Assembly (NCBI GenBank): GCA_020851255.1
Contig: JADZDA010000140.1
Span: forward strand, 1 to 47,233
Length of the DNA: 47,233 bases
Reading direction: 5' to 3'
Origin: Burkholderiales bacterium
GTDB taxonomy: Bacteria; Pseudomonadota; Gammaproteobacteria; Burkholderiales; Casimicrobiaceae
A program made the position numbers and the translations under genes. Shown piece after piece: positions 7,923-16,792 of the stretch; position 1 is the stretch's first letter; every line of letters begins with the position of its first letter. The notes below the pieces were generated by a model. It searched no databases, was not told the origin of the DNA, and was given only the letters and a program-made list of their open reading frames with translations.

Positions 7923-10790
7923 TCAGTTAACGGTCTGCAACAGCACCGCGGAGGTCGATGCCCCGTCATCGGCGTCGCCGGTGTAGATCGCGACGACGCC
8001 ATGCCCTCCGGCGGCGAACGTCCCGCCGGCCGCCGTGCAGGTCGCGGTGTACGGCGCCGAGCCGCTGATCGCGGCCGCCGCGCAGAGTGTCACCGGACCG
8101 TCGACGAAGGCGACCGAACCGGTCGGCGTGATCGACGTCCCGCTGATCGTGGCCGTGAACGTCACCGACTGCGCGACCGTCGACGGATTGACCGACGAGA
8201 CGACCGCGGTGGTCGTCGTCCGGTAGATGTGCGACGGATCGTCCGAGGCCGCGGTGGGCTGGTACCAGGCCCGGTCGTAGTCCATGTTCTTGCTGTGGCA
8301 GTTGATCGAGCACTTGCGCATCCGCGTGACGTCGTCGATCTCCCACAGCGGCAGCGTCGTCGGCGATCCGCCGGCCGAGTTGCCGGTGACGTCGGGCGCG
8401 AAGTTGACGAGCTTGGTCTTGAGCCCCGCCGGCGGCGACGCGTACAGGCCGTTGCCCAGCCCGGTGCCATCGTTCACCGCGACGCCGTTGCGCATCCACC
8501 GGTAGCGCGTGTTCGACGCCGACCGGTTGGAGTGGATGTCGTAGTGGCAGCTCATGCACGAGCTGGTCGCGCCCTTGGTCGTCAGGTGGTACTGGTGCAG
8601 GTTGCCGCGCCGGTACTGGCCGACGCTGCCCCGGTCGGTGAAGCCGGTGCCCGAGCCGAAGAGCTGCGACGAATCGTGGCAACGGAAACACAGCGCGGCG
8701 TTCGCGGAGTTCCAGCCGGTCGACGTGTAGCTCTTGCCGAACTGCGCGCGCAGGATCGTCGCGTTGGTCGACCCGTGCGGGCCGACCGGGCCGGTGCCGG
8801 TGACCTCGACCACGCGACCGGTCGTGCCGGAGTAGGCGTTGTTGTTATGGCAGTCGGTGCAGCGAATCGATGCGTTGGTGTCGAGCCCGGCGGCCGACAG
8901 CTGGTTGGTCAGATTCGCCGACTTGTTGCGGCCCGGCTGGACGACCGGGTGGTACGCCGAATTCGTCGTCTGGAAGTCCAGGCGCTTGTCGGTGGTCCAG
9001 GGCTGGGACGACGAGGGGCCGGTGCGCGTCGAGTTGAACGTGCCGCCGTGGCACTTCAGGCACACCTCGTACTGGCGCAGGCCCCGCGTTCCGGCGGCGA
9101 TCGTCGTGTTGTCGAGCGCGGTGCCGGAAACGCCGGCGTGGCGGTCGGTCGCCGTCGCCTTGTGCGGATCGTGGCAGTCGACGCACTCGACGACGCGCCG
9201 CGTGCCGCCGGGGCCGTTGCGCTGCTCGTTGTCGTTGACCGGATGACGGAAGATGCTGCTGTTGTCCGGCGACGGCAGCGTCGTGGGCGGTGGCGAGCCC
9301 TTCTGGAACTCGGTCTCGAGGTTCGAGGTCGCCGGTGTGTCGCCGCCGACGCCGCTGCCGGTGTGGCAGGCGTAGCACAGCGCCTCGCCGCCGCTGCCCT
9401 GCGGCGTGTCGCCGGCGGCCTTGGTCGTGTCGTAGCGTTCGACCCACAGCTTCGGATAGTCGTTCGCGCCGGTGGCCGCGTCCTGCCAGCCGTGCGGCCA
9501 GTGGCAGTTGATGCAGGCGCCGCGCTGCGCCGACGTGTGCTTGGGGAACGAGGTCGCGGTGAACGCGTCGAGCTGCTGCGTCGCGTTGGCCGCGCGGTTC
9601 CGGTTGCCGCCCCACAGCGCGCCGGACGACGCGTTGAAGTGCGATCCCGCGGTCGTGTTCGCGTTGGTGTGGCACTGCTGGCACAGCTCGTTCACGCCGC
9701 GGCGGAGCAGGAAGCCTTCGGTGCTGTAGCCGGCGGGGGAGGTCGGGAAGAAATGCGGTGCGTGGCAGGTCAGGCACTCGACCTGCCCGGCGGCCGACAG
9801 CGGCAGGTCGGGTGGCGTGCGGAAATCGCCGGACGGGATCGGCACGCTGACCGGGTGGGTGAGATTGCCGGTCTGCGTCGAGAGCTGCTGCTTGTGCCGC
9901 TCCGAGTGGCAGGTCTCGCACATCTCGCCGTTCGCGTTGTTGACGCGCTGGAAGTGGCGGCCGTTGCCGGTGGACAGCCAGCCGGTGCCCGCGCCGGAGA
10001 ACAGCGGCGCGGTCGGGTCGAACGGCGTGTTCTGCTGCGAGTGCTGGTCGTGACAGGTCGAGCAGACGACCTTGAGATCGCCGATCGGCGTGTTGTTCGG
10101 CAGGCGCTCGCGCATCACGCGCTGGCCCATCGGGCGCTCGAACGAGCCGGTCGTGGTCACGGGCAGGCGCAGGTCGGTCCGCGCGTAGAGGGTCCACTGG
10201 TTGGCGACGACGAACGACGGCGACGCGGTGCCGTCGGCGAAATTGAGCGAGAGGCCCTTGCTGCCGATCGCGACGCTCGCGCCGGTCAGCACGCTCGAAC
10301 CCGAGCCGTCGCGCAGGCTGGTCCAGTTGAAGCGCGCGACGCCGGTCTGGCCGGCGGTCGAGACCGTGATCGTGTACTGCTCCTCGATGCGGCCGGTGTA
10401 CGTGCCGCTCGAGGCGACGCGGCCGGTGGACGTGTTCGACGCCGCCGGCTTGACGTGGCCGCTCGGCCCGGAATCCCATCGGTGCGAGGTGCCGCTCGCG
10501 GTCGACCAGGTCCATCCGGTCGCCGCCGGCATCGGCGCGAGCGACTGGTTGACCGCGGCGAACGGTCGCTCGGACGCCTGGCCGGCCGGGACATGGCAGG
10601 TCATGCAGACGTTGGCGTTGCCGTCGGCGACGGTGAGCGTCCCGCCGGGTGCGCCGTGCGGCAGGTGGCAGGTGATGCACTCGATGCCCGAGGTCGGGAT
10701 ATCGTGCGGCGGATCGAGCGCGAACGCGGCTGGCGCGGGTCCCAGCGCGAGAACGAAGGCGAAGAGCGGCGCGAGGACGCGACGGATCAT
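7923..10790 (-). CDS. Multihaem c-type cytochrome with C-terminal Ig-like domain
   Basis: 955 residues with a signal peptide (LAPLFAFVLALGPAPAAFA). There are 13 CXXCH haem-attachment motifs, starting at residues 38, 62, 243, 291, 339, 370, 426, 472, 536, 577, 644, 701 and 745, plus one CX3CH (CSINCH, 827-832). Many are followed by a second His, as in paired-CXXCH cytochromes. Between haems 2 and 3 lies a haem-free, beta-rich insert (about 115-205, GTYTGRIEEQYTITVS). Residues 858-955 form an Ig-like domain closely similar to the five Ig units of the gene upstream. ATG 10790 overlaps that gene's TGA as ATGA, so the two are translationally coupled. A role in periplasmic or extracellular electron transfer is inferred. 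No transmembrane anchor is seen. Confidence 0.93.
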   Translation of the reverse strand: MIRRVLAPLFAFVLALGPAPAAFALDPPHDIPTSGIECITCHLPHGAPGGTLTVADGNANVCMTCHVPAGQASERPFAAVNQSLAPMPAATGWTWSTASGTSHRWDSGPSGHVKPAASNTSTGRVASSGTYTGRIEEQYTITVSTAGQTGVARFNWTSLRDGSGSSVLTGASVAIGSKGLSLNFADGTASPSFVVANQWTLYARTDLRLPVTTTGSFERPMGQRVMRERLPNNTPIGDLKVVCSTCHDQHSQQNTPFDPTAPLFSGAGTGWLSTGNGRHFQRVNNANGEMCETCHSERHKQQLSTQTGNLTHPVSVPIPSGDFRTPPDLPLSAAGQVECLTCHAPHFFPTSPAGYSTEGFLLRRGVNELCQQCHTNANTTAGSHFNASSGALWGGNRNRAANATQQLDAFTATSFPKHTSAQRGACINCHWPHGWQDAATGANDYPKLWVERYDTTKAAGDTPQGSGGEALCYACHTGSGVGGDTPATSNLETEFQKGSPPPTTLPSPDNSSIFRHPVNDNEQRNGPGGTRRVVECVDCHDPHKATATDRHAGVSGTALDNTTIAAGTRGLRQYEVCLKCHGGTFNSTRTGPSSSQPWTTDKRLDFQTTNSAYHPVVQPGRNKSANLTNQLSAAGLDTNASIRCTDCHNNNAYSGTTGRVVEVTGTGPVGPHGSTNATILRAQFGKSYTSTGWNSANAALCFRCHDSSQLFGSGTGFTDRGSVGQYRRGNLHQYHLTTKGATSSCMSCHYDIHSNRSASNTRYRWMRNGVAVNDGTGLGNGLYASPPAGLKTKLVNFAPDVTGNSAGGSPTTLPLWEIDDVTRMRKCSINCHSKNMDYDRAWYQPTAASDDPSHIYRTTTTAVVSSVNPSTVAQSVTFTATISGTSITPTGSVAFVDGPVTLCAAAAISGSAPYTATCTAAGGTFAAGGHGVVAIYTGDADDGASTSAVLLQTVN

Positions 10791-13700
10791 CGCAGGCTCC
10801 GTGTCGAATCCCGCAGGACGGCGCGGCGTCGGCGCAGCGCGAGCGCGAGGGCCGCGACGAGCAGCGCGGTCAGCGCCAGCATCGGCGGCGAGAGCGCGGG
10901 AATCGCGGACGCGCCGTCGACCGCCGCGACGTCGTCGGCGCTCGGGCCGCCCTGGTCGACGATGCGGCCGTTGACGGCGAGGTCGTCGTCTCCCAGCCCG
11001 CCGTCGACGATCGTGAACGTCGCGGTGCGCCCGGAGATCGTCGCCGGGATCAGGTACCAGTGCGGGATCGGAAGTCCCGCGGTCGGACCGAACTTCCAGT
11101 AGCGTGTGCCCGGCAGCAGCGTCTGCGGATAGGTGACGCTGACCGTGATCGCCATGCCCGGCGTGCAGGCGGTCGTGGTGAATTCGAAGAGCCCGTGCGG
11201 GAACAGGAGCCGACCGAGCCATCCGATGCCCTGGCGCGGCGCCGTGACGAACGCCCAGGTCTCGAACGCGCAGCCGGTGATCGTCGCGGTGATCGTGCCG
11301 CTGCCGGTCGCCGACGGTCCGGACACGGTCGTGACGCCGCCCGGGTTGACGACCTGCGTGAGCGGCGCGGAGGCCGCCGCGCCGTTCGCCGCGTCGCCAC
11401 CGTACGACGCGACGATCGAATGCGTGCCCGTGGCGAGCACACCGGTCGCGCAGGTGGCGTGGCTCGTCGTGGCATCGAACGGAACGAGTGCGACCGCGGC
11501 GCACAGCGTCGCCGCGCCGTCGTTGAACGTCACCGCGCCGGACGGCGAGGCGCCGGCGACCGTCGCGGTGTACGTGACCGTCTGGCCCTGCGTGCTTGGG
11601 TTGGCCGACGAGGCGAGCGTGACGATCGCCGGGTTGGCGGAAACCGTGTGCACATGCGGCGCCGACGTCGACGGCAGGTTCGCGGCGTCGCCGGCGAATT
11701 CGGCGACGATCGAGTGCGGGCCGGCGGCGAGCGTCGCGACCACGCATTGCGCGGTCGAGGTCGTCGCGGACTGCGGCGACGGGACGACCGCGGTGCACAG
11801 CGCCGTCGCGCCTGCGCGGAAGGTCACGCCGCCGGTGGGCGCGCTGCCGGTGATCGTCGCGGTCAACGTGACCGCCGCGCCGGGCGCGGACGGGTTGGGC
11901 GACGAGACGAGCGATGTGGTGGTGGCCGCCTGGACGATCTGCTGGACCAGGACCGCCGAGGTCGCGGCGGCGTTGTCGACATCGCCGATGTACGCGGCGG
12001 TGAGATCGTGCGGTCCCGGCGCGAGCGTGGACACGGTGCACTGCGCACGGGAGAGCGACGCCGAGACGGGGTTGAGGTCGACGGCCGGGCAGAGCACGGC
12101 GGCGCCATCGAGGAAGTCGACGAACCCGGTCGGTGCGAGCCCGTCGATGTCCGCGGTCAGCGTGACCGCCGAGCCGACCGCGGCGGGATTCGAAGACGAG
12201 GCGAGCACGATCGACGGGGTCGCCTGCAGCACGGTGACGTCGAACGGCGCCGAAGCGCTCGGTGCGTCGTCGACATCGCCTGGGTACGAAGCGACCAGGC
12301 TGCGGAATCCCGCCGGCAGCGCCGCGGTCGTGCAGGTCGCCTCGCCGGCGACGAGCGGCGCGTTCGCGCACAGCGTCACGGCGCCGTCGACGAAGGTCAC
12401 GCCGCCGGCCGGCGAGAGCCCGGAGACCGTCGCGGTCAGCGTGATCGCGTCGCCGGCGACGATCGTGTCGCCCGGCGCGGACAGCGTCGTGACGGTCGCG
12501 ATCGGTTCGGATGAGAGGGAGAGCGCGGCCTGCGCCGCGAACGCGAGTGCGCCGGCCGTGCCCTCGACGACGACCGGACCGGACACGCCGCCGAGCGTGG
12601 CCGCGAGCGCGGCGGCGTCGACGTCGATCGCGAGGTCGGCCTGGCCGTTCAGGTCCGCGTCGCCTTCGGCGGAGGCGAGTGGCGCGAGGCCGTTGACCGT
12701 CAGCGAGGCGAGCGTGATCGACGAAGGCGCGACGCTCGCCAGTTCGACGATCACGCGCACGGTCGGCGGCGGCTGGAAGCGGTTGAACGCCGCCGGTTCG
12801 ACGGAAACGCGTGCGTGCGTCGCGTCCTCCGGGTCGGAATGGGCGTCGATGCCCCAGATCTCGAGCTTGCCGCTGTCGGCCGCCGCCACGAAGAGCCGGC
12901 CGTTGGTGTCGATCGCGAGGTCGGTGGGCACGCGCAGCTGTGCGCCGCCGCCGCCGAAGCCGCCGATGGTGCCGAGTGTCGCGGCCGCCGCGCGGTCGAC
13001 GACGCGCACCGCGCCCTGGAACGAGTCGACGATGTAGAGCCGTCCGGCGGCGTCGAGCGCGAGACCCTGCGCCATCCCGTAGCTGCGGCCCGGCCCGCCA
13101 CCCCCGGAGATGAAGCCACCCTGGCTGTAGGTGCCCAGGCACTCGACGAACGCGCCGGTCTCTTTGTCGACCGCCTGGATCCGGTAGTTCAACTGGTCGG
13201 CGACGAGGAGCTGTCCGCCGTCGAGCGCGAGCCCGGTCGGCGTGAAGAACTGGCCGTCGGATCGCCCCCAGCGGCCGAGCGTGCGCTTGTGTGCGCCGGT
13301 CCCCGCGTCGTACACGCCGATCCGGTGCAGGCCGGTGTCGGAGACGTAGACCTCGGCGGCCACGGCGTCGAACGCGATGTCGCCCGGATGGCCGAACTCG
13401 CCGTCGCCGATGCCGAACGCGAATTCGGGCGACCCGGCGGCGTCGTAGGACGTCACCCGGCCGGCGGACGAGTCGCCGACGTAGATCCGGCCGCCCGTGC
13501 CGGCCGCGACGCTGACGGCGCGGGCGCCGCCCGCGATGCGCGTGGTCAGCGCGCCGCCGACCGTCCGGCTCTGCACTTCGCCGGTGCCGCCGTCGGCGAC
13601 GAGCAGCGACCCGGCGGCATCGACGGCCACGCGCGTCGGCGACGCGAGTCCCGCCCGCCACGAGCGCAGCCAGGTGACCGCCGGCATCGCGAGCGTCGGC

Positions 13701-14098
13701 GTCGTCGCGGTCCTGCACGTCGACGACACCCAGAAATCGAGGGGTGCCGACGCAGCCGCGCCGTCGTCGGCGTCGCCGTCGTACCGGGCGACGATGACGT
13801 GGTCGCCGATCGGCAGCGACGCGGTCGTGCACTGGGCGCGTCCGGTCGCGAAGCTGGGGACGACCGGCACCGCGCTGCACCACGGTACGCCGTCGACCAG
13901 GAAGTCGACGGTGCCGGTCGGGGAGACGCCGGTGAGATCCGCGGTGAAGGTGACGCTCGCGCCCGGGGCCGCGGGGTTGACGCTCGGTGCCAGCGCCACG
14001 GTGACGGCGGGCTGTGCGCCGGCCGCGACGCACCACAACGCTGCGGCCAGCGCGGCCAGCCGGCGGGCGGTCGAACCGTGGCGAGCGGCGTCAGGCAT
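10787..14098 (-). CDS. Surface protein: NHL propeller, five Ig-like units, choice-of-anchor U, IPALS tail
   Basis: 1103 residues from ATG 14098, which gives a signal peptide (ARRLAALAAALWCVAAGAQ). Domains in order: Ig-like unit (30-125); about six NHL-type propeller blades (140-415, e.g. PTRVAVDAAGSLLVADGG); a segment with DADLNGQADL, an acidic possible calcium loop (about 488-497); four more Ig-like units (535-918), each with a Cys pair; a choice-of-anchor U domain (920-1048: FPHGLFEFTTTACTPG, YWKFGPT, TIVDGGLGDDDL). The tail is IPALS (1066-1070), a hydrophobic stretch and RRRR (1089-1092). The tail matches the layout of IPTL-CTERM sorting signals but lacks the usual W-G. It probably displays the downstream cytochrome, which shares its Ig unit, at the cell surface. 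Confidence 0.88.
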   Translation of the reverse strand: MPDAARHGSTARRLAALAAALWCVAAGAQPAVTVALAPSVNPAAPGASVTFTADLTGVSPTGTVDFLVDGVPWCSAVPVVPSFATGRAQCTTASLPIGDHVIVARYDGDADDGAAASAPLDFWVSSTCRTATTPTLAMPAVTWLRSWRAGLASPTRVAVDAAGSLLVADGGTGEVQSRTVGGALTTRIAGGARAVSVAAGTGGRIYVGDSSAGRVTSYDAAGSPEFAFGIGDGEFGHPGDIAFDAVAAEVYVSDTGLHRIGVYDAGTGAHKRTLGRWGRSDGQFFTPTGLALDGGQLLVADQLNYRIQAVDKETGAFVECLGTYSQGGFISGGGGPGRSYGMAQGLALDAAGRLYIVDSFQGAVRVVDRAAAATLGTIGGFGGGGAQLRVPTDLAIDTNGRLFVAAADSGKLEIWGIDAHSDPEDATHARVSVEPAAFNRFQPPPTVRVIVELASVAPSSITLASLTVNGLAPLASAEGDADLNGQADLAIDVDAAALAATLGGVSGPVVVEGTAGALAFAAQAALSLSSEPIATVTTLSAPGDTIVAGDAITLTATVSGLSPAGGVTFVDGAVTLCANAPLVAGEATCTTAALPAGFRSLVASYPGDVDDAPSASAPFDVTVLQATPSIVLASSSNPAAVGSAVTLTADIDGLAPTGFVDFLDGAAVLCPAVDLNPVSASLSRAQCTVSTLAPGPHDLTAAYIGDVDNAAATSAVLVQQIVQAATTTSLVSSPNPSAPGAAVTLTATITGSAPTGGVTFRAGATALCTAVVPSPQSATTSTAQCVVATLAAGPHSIVAEFAGDAANLPSTSAPHVHTVSANPAIVTLASSANPSTQGQTVTYTATVAGASPSGAVTFNDGAATLCAAVALVPFDATTSHATCATGVLATGTHSIVASYGGDAANGAAASAPLTQVVNPGGVTTVSGPSATGSGTITATITGCAFETWAFVTAPRQGIGWLGRLLFPHGLFEFTTTACTPGMAITVSVTYPQTLLPGTRYWKFGPTAGLPIPHWYLIPATISGRTATFTIVDGGLGDDDLAVNGRIVDQGGPSADDVAAVDGASAIPALSPPMLALTALLVAALALALRRRRAVLRDSTRSLR

Positions 14099-14455
14099 GC
14101 GAACTGGTGTGTCGGCGGAACCCGGGTCGCCCGGCGCGCATTTCCTCCGATGGGAATCGCGAGCCGCGGGTGGCCGATCTCGCAAGCTCCGTGCCGCCCC
14201 CGGGACGAGACGCGTCCCCGGGGAAAACGCGACGAGTGCGGCGGATTCGTTCCCGATCTCGGGATTGCGGTCCGCGGAAGTGCCGGCGACGGGAGCCGGT
14301 CGCGTCGTCGCCGGCGCGCGCAAGGCGTCGCGACAAGGTCATAGGCGCCGCGAACCCGGCGTCCCGGGATCGGGCAGCGGTGGTGGCCAACGGCGCGCCG
14401 CCCTGATATCCTGAGTCGTTCGGGGGGTTATCGCTGTGGCGGACCGGAGGTCGGT
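14099..14455. other. 357-bp divergent intergenic region with one hairpin
   Basis: Lies between the starts of the NHL surface protein (minus) and the beta-helix protein (plus), so it should hold both promoters. The clearest structure is an inverted repeat at 14198-14223: arm CCCCGGGACG, a 5-base loop, and CGTCCCCGGGG with one extra base. It would fall in the 5' leader of the NHL/cytochrome transcript, about 100 nt before its ATG. No convincing riboswitch or gene was found. Confidence 0.4.
14446..14450 (+). promoter_or_regulatory. Ribosome binding site of the beta-helix protein
   Basis: GGAGG ends 5 bases before ATG 14456. It favours this start over the in-frame ATG at 14471. Confidence 0.6.
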
Positions 14456-15808
14456 ATGGGCGGGCGTCGGATGCACCCCACGCGGGGCAGGCTGATCGGC
14501 GCGGGCATCGCGGCGCTCGTCCTCTCCGTCGACCCGCTCCAGGCCGCCACGAGGACGTGGCCGACCGTCGCGCCGTGCAACGTGGGCACGCTGCAGGCCT
14601 GCATCACCGGCGCGGCCGGCGGCGACATCGTCGAGATCGCGACCAACACGCCGGTCGCCGAGGATCTCACCGTCGACAAGTCGCTGACGCTCAAGGCGGC
14701 CGCGACATTCGCGCCGACGATCGCCGGCAACTTCCAGTTCTTCCAGAGCACTGCCTCGGCGGCGACCATCGTCGTCGACGGATTGACCTTCACGAGCCGC
14801 GTCCGCGCGGCGCCGGGCACGGCGGACCTGACGTTCACCTTCACCAACAACACGGTGACGGTGGCCGGCTCCTCGTTCTCGGCCGTCGACGTGTCGTCGG
14901 GGACGTTCCCGCCCTACGGCAACGTCTTCGTCACGATCGAAGGCAACACGGTGAACGCGACCGGCGGAGGCGTCGGCGACCAGTGCGCGGCGATCCGCGT
15001 CGGCGTGATCTTCGACTCGGGGAACAGCACGGCGCGCATCGCGAACAACCGTGTCAACGCGATCGGCTGCGGCCAGGGCGGCGGGATCGAAGTCTACAAC
15101 GGTCCGGGCGAAACGATGACCGCCGACGTGATCGGCAACGTGGTCGACGCGACCAACACGAACCTCGGCATCCTGCTGCGCAATTTCCTGCAGGTTCCGA
15201 ACAGCGTGCTGGTCGCGCGCGCGATCAACAACGTCGTCACCGGGCAGTTGAACGAGGCCGGCGCGCCGGGCGCGATCGTGGTCTCGGCCGACGGTTTCCA
15301 GTCGATCACCGCGACGATCGTCGACAACACGCTCGCGCACAACGATATCGGCCTGCTCGTCTCCGCGCGCACCGACCTGGGCGCCTCGATCTCCGGCGAG
15401 GTGGCGAACAACATCGTCGCCTTCGGCCGATTCTCCATCGACCCGGGCGTCAGCGTGAGCGAGCACCACAACCTGGTGTTTCCGGATCCCGCGGCGTCGG
15501 GCGACCCGTTCACGCCCGGGCCGGGAACGATCATCGCCGATCCTCGGTTCGTCTCGTCGACCGATTTCCACCTGACATCGGCGTCGCCGGCGGTGGATCG
15601 AGGCAGCAACGCCGCGGTTCCCGGAGACATCACCACCGATGTCGAGGGAAACCCGCGCATCCGGCAACTCCGGGTCGACATGGGCGCCTACGAGTCACCC
15701 TATCTGGCGCCCACGGTTCCGATCCCGGCCCTGTCACCGCTCGGCCTGCTGCTCGCCGGCCTGGCGCTGGCGATCGCGGGGATCCGCAGGCTGCGTCGTT
15801 CCGGCTGA
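14456..15808 (+). CDS. Surface right-handed beta-helix protein with choice-of-anchor Q domain and IPALS tail
   Basis: 450 residues. A signal peptide (RLIGAGIAALVLSVDPLQA) is followed by an N-terminal cap with Cys residues (VAPCNVGTLQACITGAAGGDIVEI). Regularly spaced short strands with Asn ladders follow (FTFTNNTVTVAG, VTIEGNTVNATGG, RIANNRVNAIG, DVIGNVVDATN, TIVDNTLAHNDIG), typical of pectate-lyase-type parallel beta-helices. The segment SPAVDRGSN...DVEGNPRIRQLRVDMGAYES is a choice-of-anchor Q domain. The last 28 residues are IPALS, a hydrophobic segment and IRRLRRSG, the same tail type as the divergent NHL protein. It is likely a surface-attached protein; no enzymatic residues are evident. 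Probable adhesin or matrix component by inference. Confidence 0.82.
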   Translation: MGGRRMHPTRGRLIGAGIAALVLSVDPLQAATRTWPTVAPCNVGTLQACITGAAGGDIVEIATNTPVAEDLTVDKSLTLKAAATFAPTIAGNFQFFQSTASAATIVVDGLTFTSRVRAAPGTADLTFTFTNNTVTVAGSSFSAVDVSSGTFPPYGNVFVTIEGNTVNATGGGVGDQCAAIRVGVIFDSGNSTARIANNRVNAIGCGQGGGIEVYNGPGETMTADVIGNVVDATNTNLGILLRNFLQVPNSVLVARAINNVVTGQLNEAGAPGAIVVSADGFQSITATIVDNTLAHNDIGLLVSARTDLGASISGEVANNIVAFGRFSIDPGVSVSEHHNLVFPDPAASGDPFTPGPGTIIADPRFVSSTDFHLTSASPAVDRGSNAAVPGDITTDVEGNPRIRQLRVDMGAYESPYLAPTVPIPALSPLGLLLAGLALAIAGIRRLRRSG

Positions 15809-16167
15809 TCAGGGCCGCGCCCGGCCGTTCAGCGGAGGTCCGCGCGGGTCCGGCCGCCGACCGCGGCCGATCGACGCTCGCCCGGGGGATGCATCGTGGT
15901 CGTCGGGATGCGAATCGACCGTGACCGGCGCCCGCGCGAACCGTCACGCGACCGCGACCGGGCATCTCGGCACACGAGCGTCACACGGCGGTTGCGGCGA
16001 GGCGGGCGAGGGCGCACGATCGACCCCGGCTCCTCGCCATGGCGCGGGGACCGCCGCACGCGCCGAACGCCCGCCACCGGGTCGCCCTCGCCCGGTTGGG
16101 CGTCGCGCCTGTCAACCGGGAGGATCCGTACCCGAACCCCATCGCATCCGACGAGGAGACCCACACC
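15809..16167. other. 359-bp intergenic region, nothing recognised
   Basis: GC-rich spacer between the beta-helix gene and the small Cys-rich gene. Reading frames across it are arginine-rich with no family resemblance. A GAGGAG Shine-Dalgarno-like stretch at 16153-16158 serves the following ATG at 16168. No tRNA, terminator or operator was found. Confidence 0.5.
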
Positions 16168-16506
16168 ATGGCCAAGTGCTCGGGACCGTGCCGCTACGAG
16201 GAAGTGCGAGTCGACAACCTCCGCAAGTTCGAGACCTGGACGATCCACTGGTTCACCCGGGAGATCACGGTGACCAAGACGGTGAGCCCCGGGGCGCGCC
16301 GCCGGCTCGAGGAACACGCGGAGTCGCTCAACGTCGGCCGCTGGACCCAGGCCTGCGGCCGAGGCTGCGAGTGCGACGGGCAATGGGAGGAGTCGACGCT
16401 GTCGGTCCCGTTGCGTGTCGGCGACGGCTTCCGGGGTGCAGTCGTCGTCTGCACGGCCGACCTGCGCCGGCGTGTGTACTCGGGTACCTGCAAGCCGGTG
16501 CGCTGA
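16168..16506 (+). CDS. Small cysteine-rich protein of unknown function
   Basis: 112 residues from ATG 16168, preceded by GAGGAG nine bases upstream. No signal peptide. Cysteines are at both ends and the middle: AKCSGPCRYEE near the start, ACGRGCECDG around residue 70, and VVCTADLRRRVYSGTCKPVR at the end. The C-x3-C, C-x3-C-x-C spacing suggests metal binding or disulfides. The middle part (KFETWTIHWFTREITVTKTV) would form beta strands. No family recognised. It stands alone, with a 359-bp spacer before it and the minus-strand DUF1127 gene after it. Confidence 0.6.
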   Translation: MAKCSGPCRYEEVRVDNLRKFETWTIHWFTREITVTKTVSPGARRRLEEHAESLNVGRWTQACGRGCECDGQWEESTLSVPLRVGDGFRGAVVVCTADLRRRVYSGTCKPVR

Positions 16507-16537
16507 GACGCCGCACTCCGGTCGGGGCCGACCGGCG

Positions 16538-16792
16538 TCATCGCAGCGGGTCGCGCCGCCAGAGACCCCGGGACGCCGGGTCGACACTCGCCCGCGGTAC
16601 GCCGATGTCGGCGAGTTCGCGGTCGCTCATCGCGCGGAGCTCGGCGCTGTCCCGCGCGGCCCGCTGCCGATGAGCGAGCCAGCGATCGCAGGCGCGGGTG
16701 AGCGAGAGCGACGCATGGGCGAGGTCGTGCAGCAGGGCGGCGAGCCGTGCCAGTCCCGACGCGGGCGTGTGGCGGATCGTATGGGTGGTCAT
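16538..16792 (-). CDS. DUF1127 small protein
   Basis: 84 residues. The C-terminal half has the DUF1127 (YjiS-like) core: RAARDSAELRAMSDRELADIGVPRASV, with the conserved L-x-D-I-G turn. The N-terminal half is a helix with hydrophobic LARLAALLHDLAHASLSL. DUF1127 proteins are short, Arg-rich and some affect RNA or nutrient metabolism in proteobacteria. ATG 16792 overlaps the TGA of a 45-residue upstream reading frame as ATGA, and GGAG lies just before it. The pair is divergent from a LysR regulator, a common arrangement for DUF1127 genes. Confidence 0.85.
   Translation of the reverse strand: MTTHTIRHTPASGLARLAALLHDLAHASLSLTRACDRWLAHRQRAARDSAELRAMSDRELADIGVPRASVDPASRGLWRRDPLR

Noticed and set aside
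7476-11102. A 1208-codon open frame on the plus strand opposite the cytochrome and pseudogene
   Set aside because: It is an Arg/Val/Gly-rich mirror of real minus-strand genes with no domain, signal peptide or ribosome binding site; long antisense frames are expected at this GC content.
11133-13037. A 634-codon plus-strand frame opposite the NHL/Ig gene
   Set aside because: It is the antisense of repeated Ig units, which makes it look regular; the minus strand has recognisable domains and coupled start/stop.
14099-14455. A cyclic-di-GMP (GEMM) riboswitch before the NHL/cytochrome operon
   Set aside because: Such switches often precede multihaem or surface genes, but the conserved core sequences were not found; only a simple hairpin is visible.
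15896-16273. A 125-codon frame in the spacer before the Cys-rich gene
   Set aside because: Almost entirely Arg/Asp/Pro, overlaps the better-supported gene at 16168 in another frame, and has no recognisable fold.
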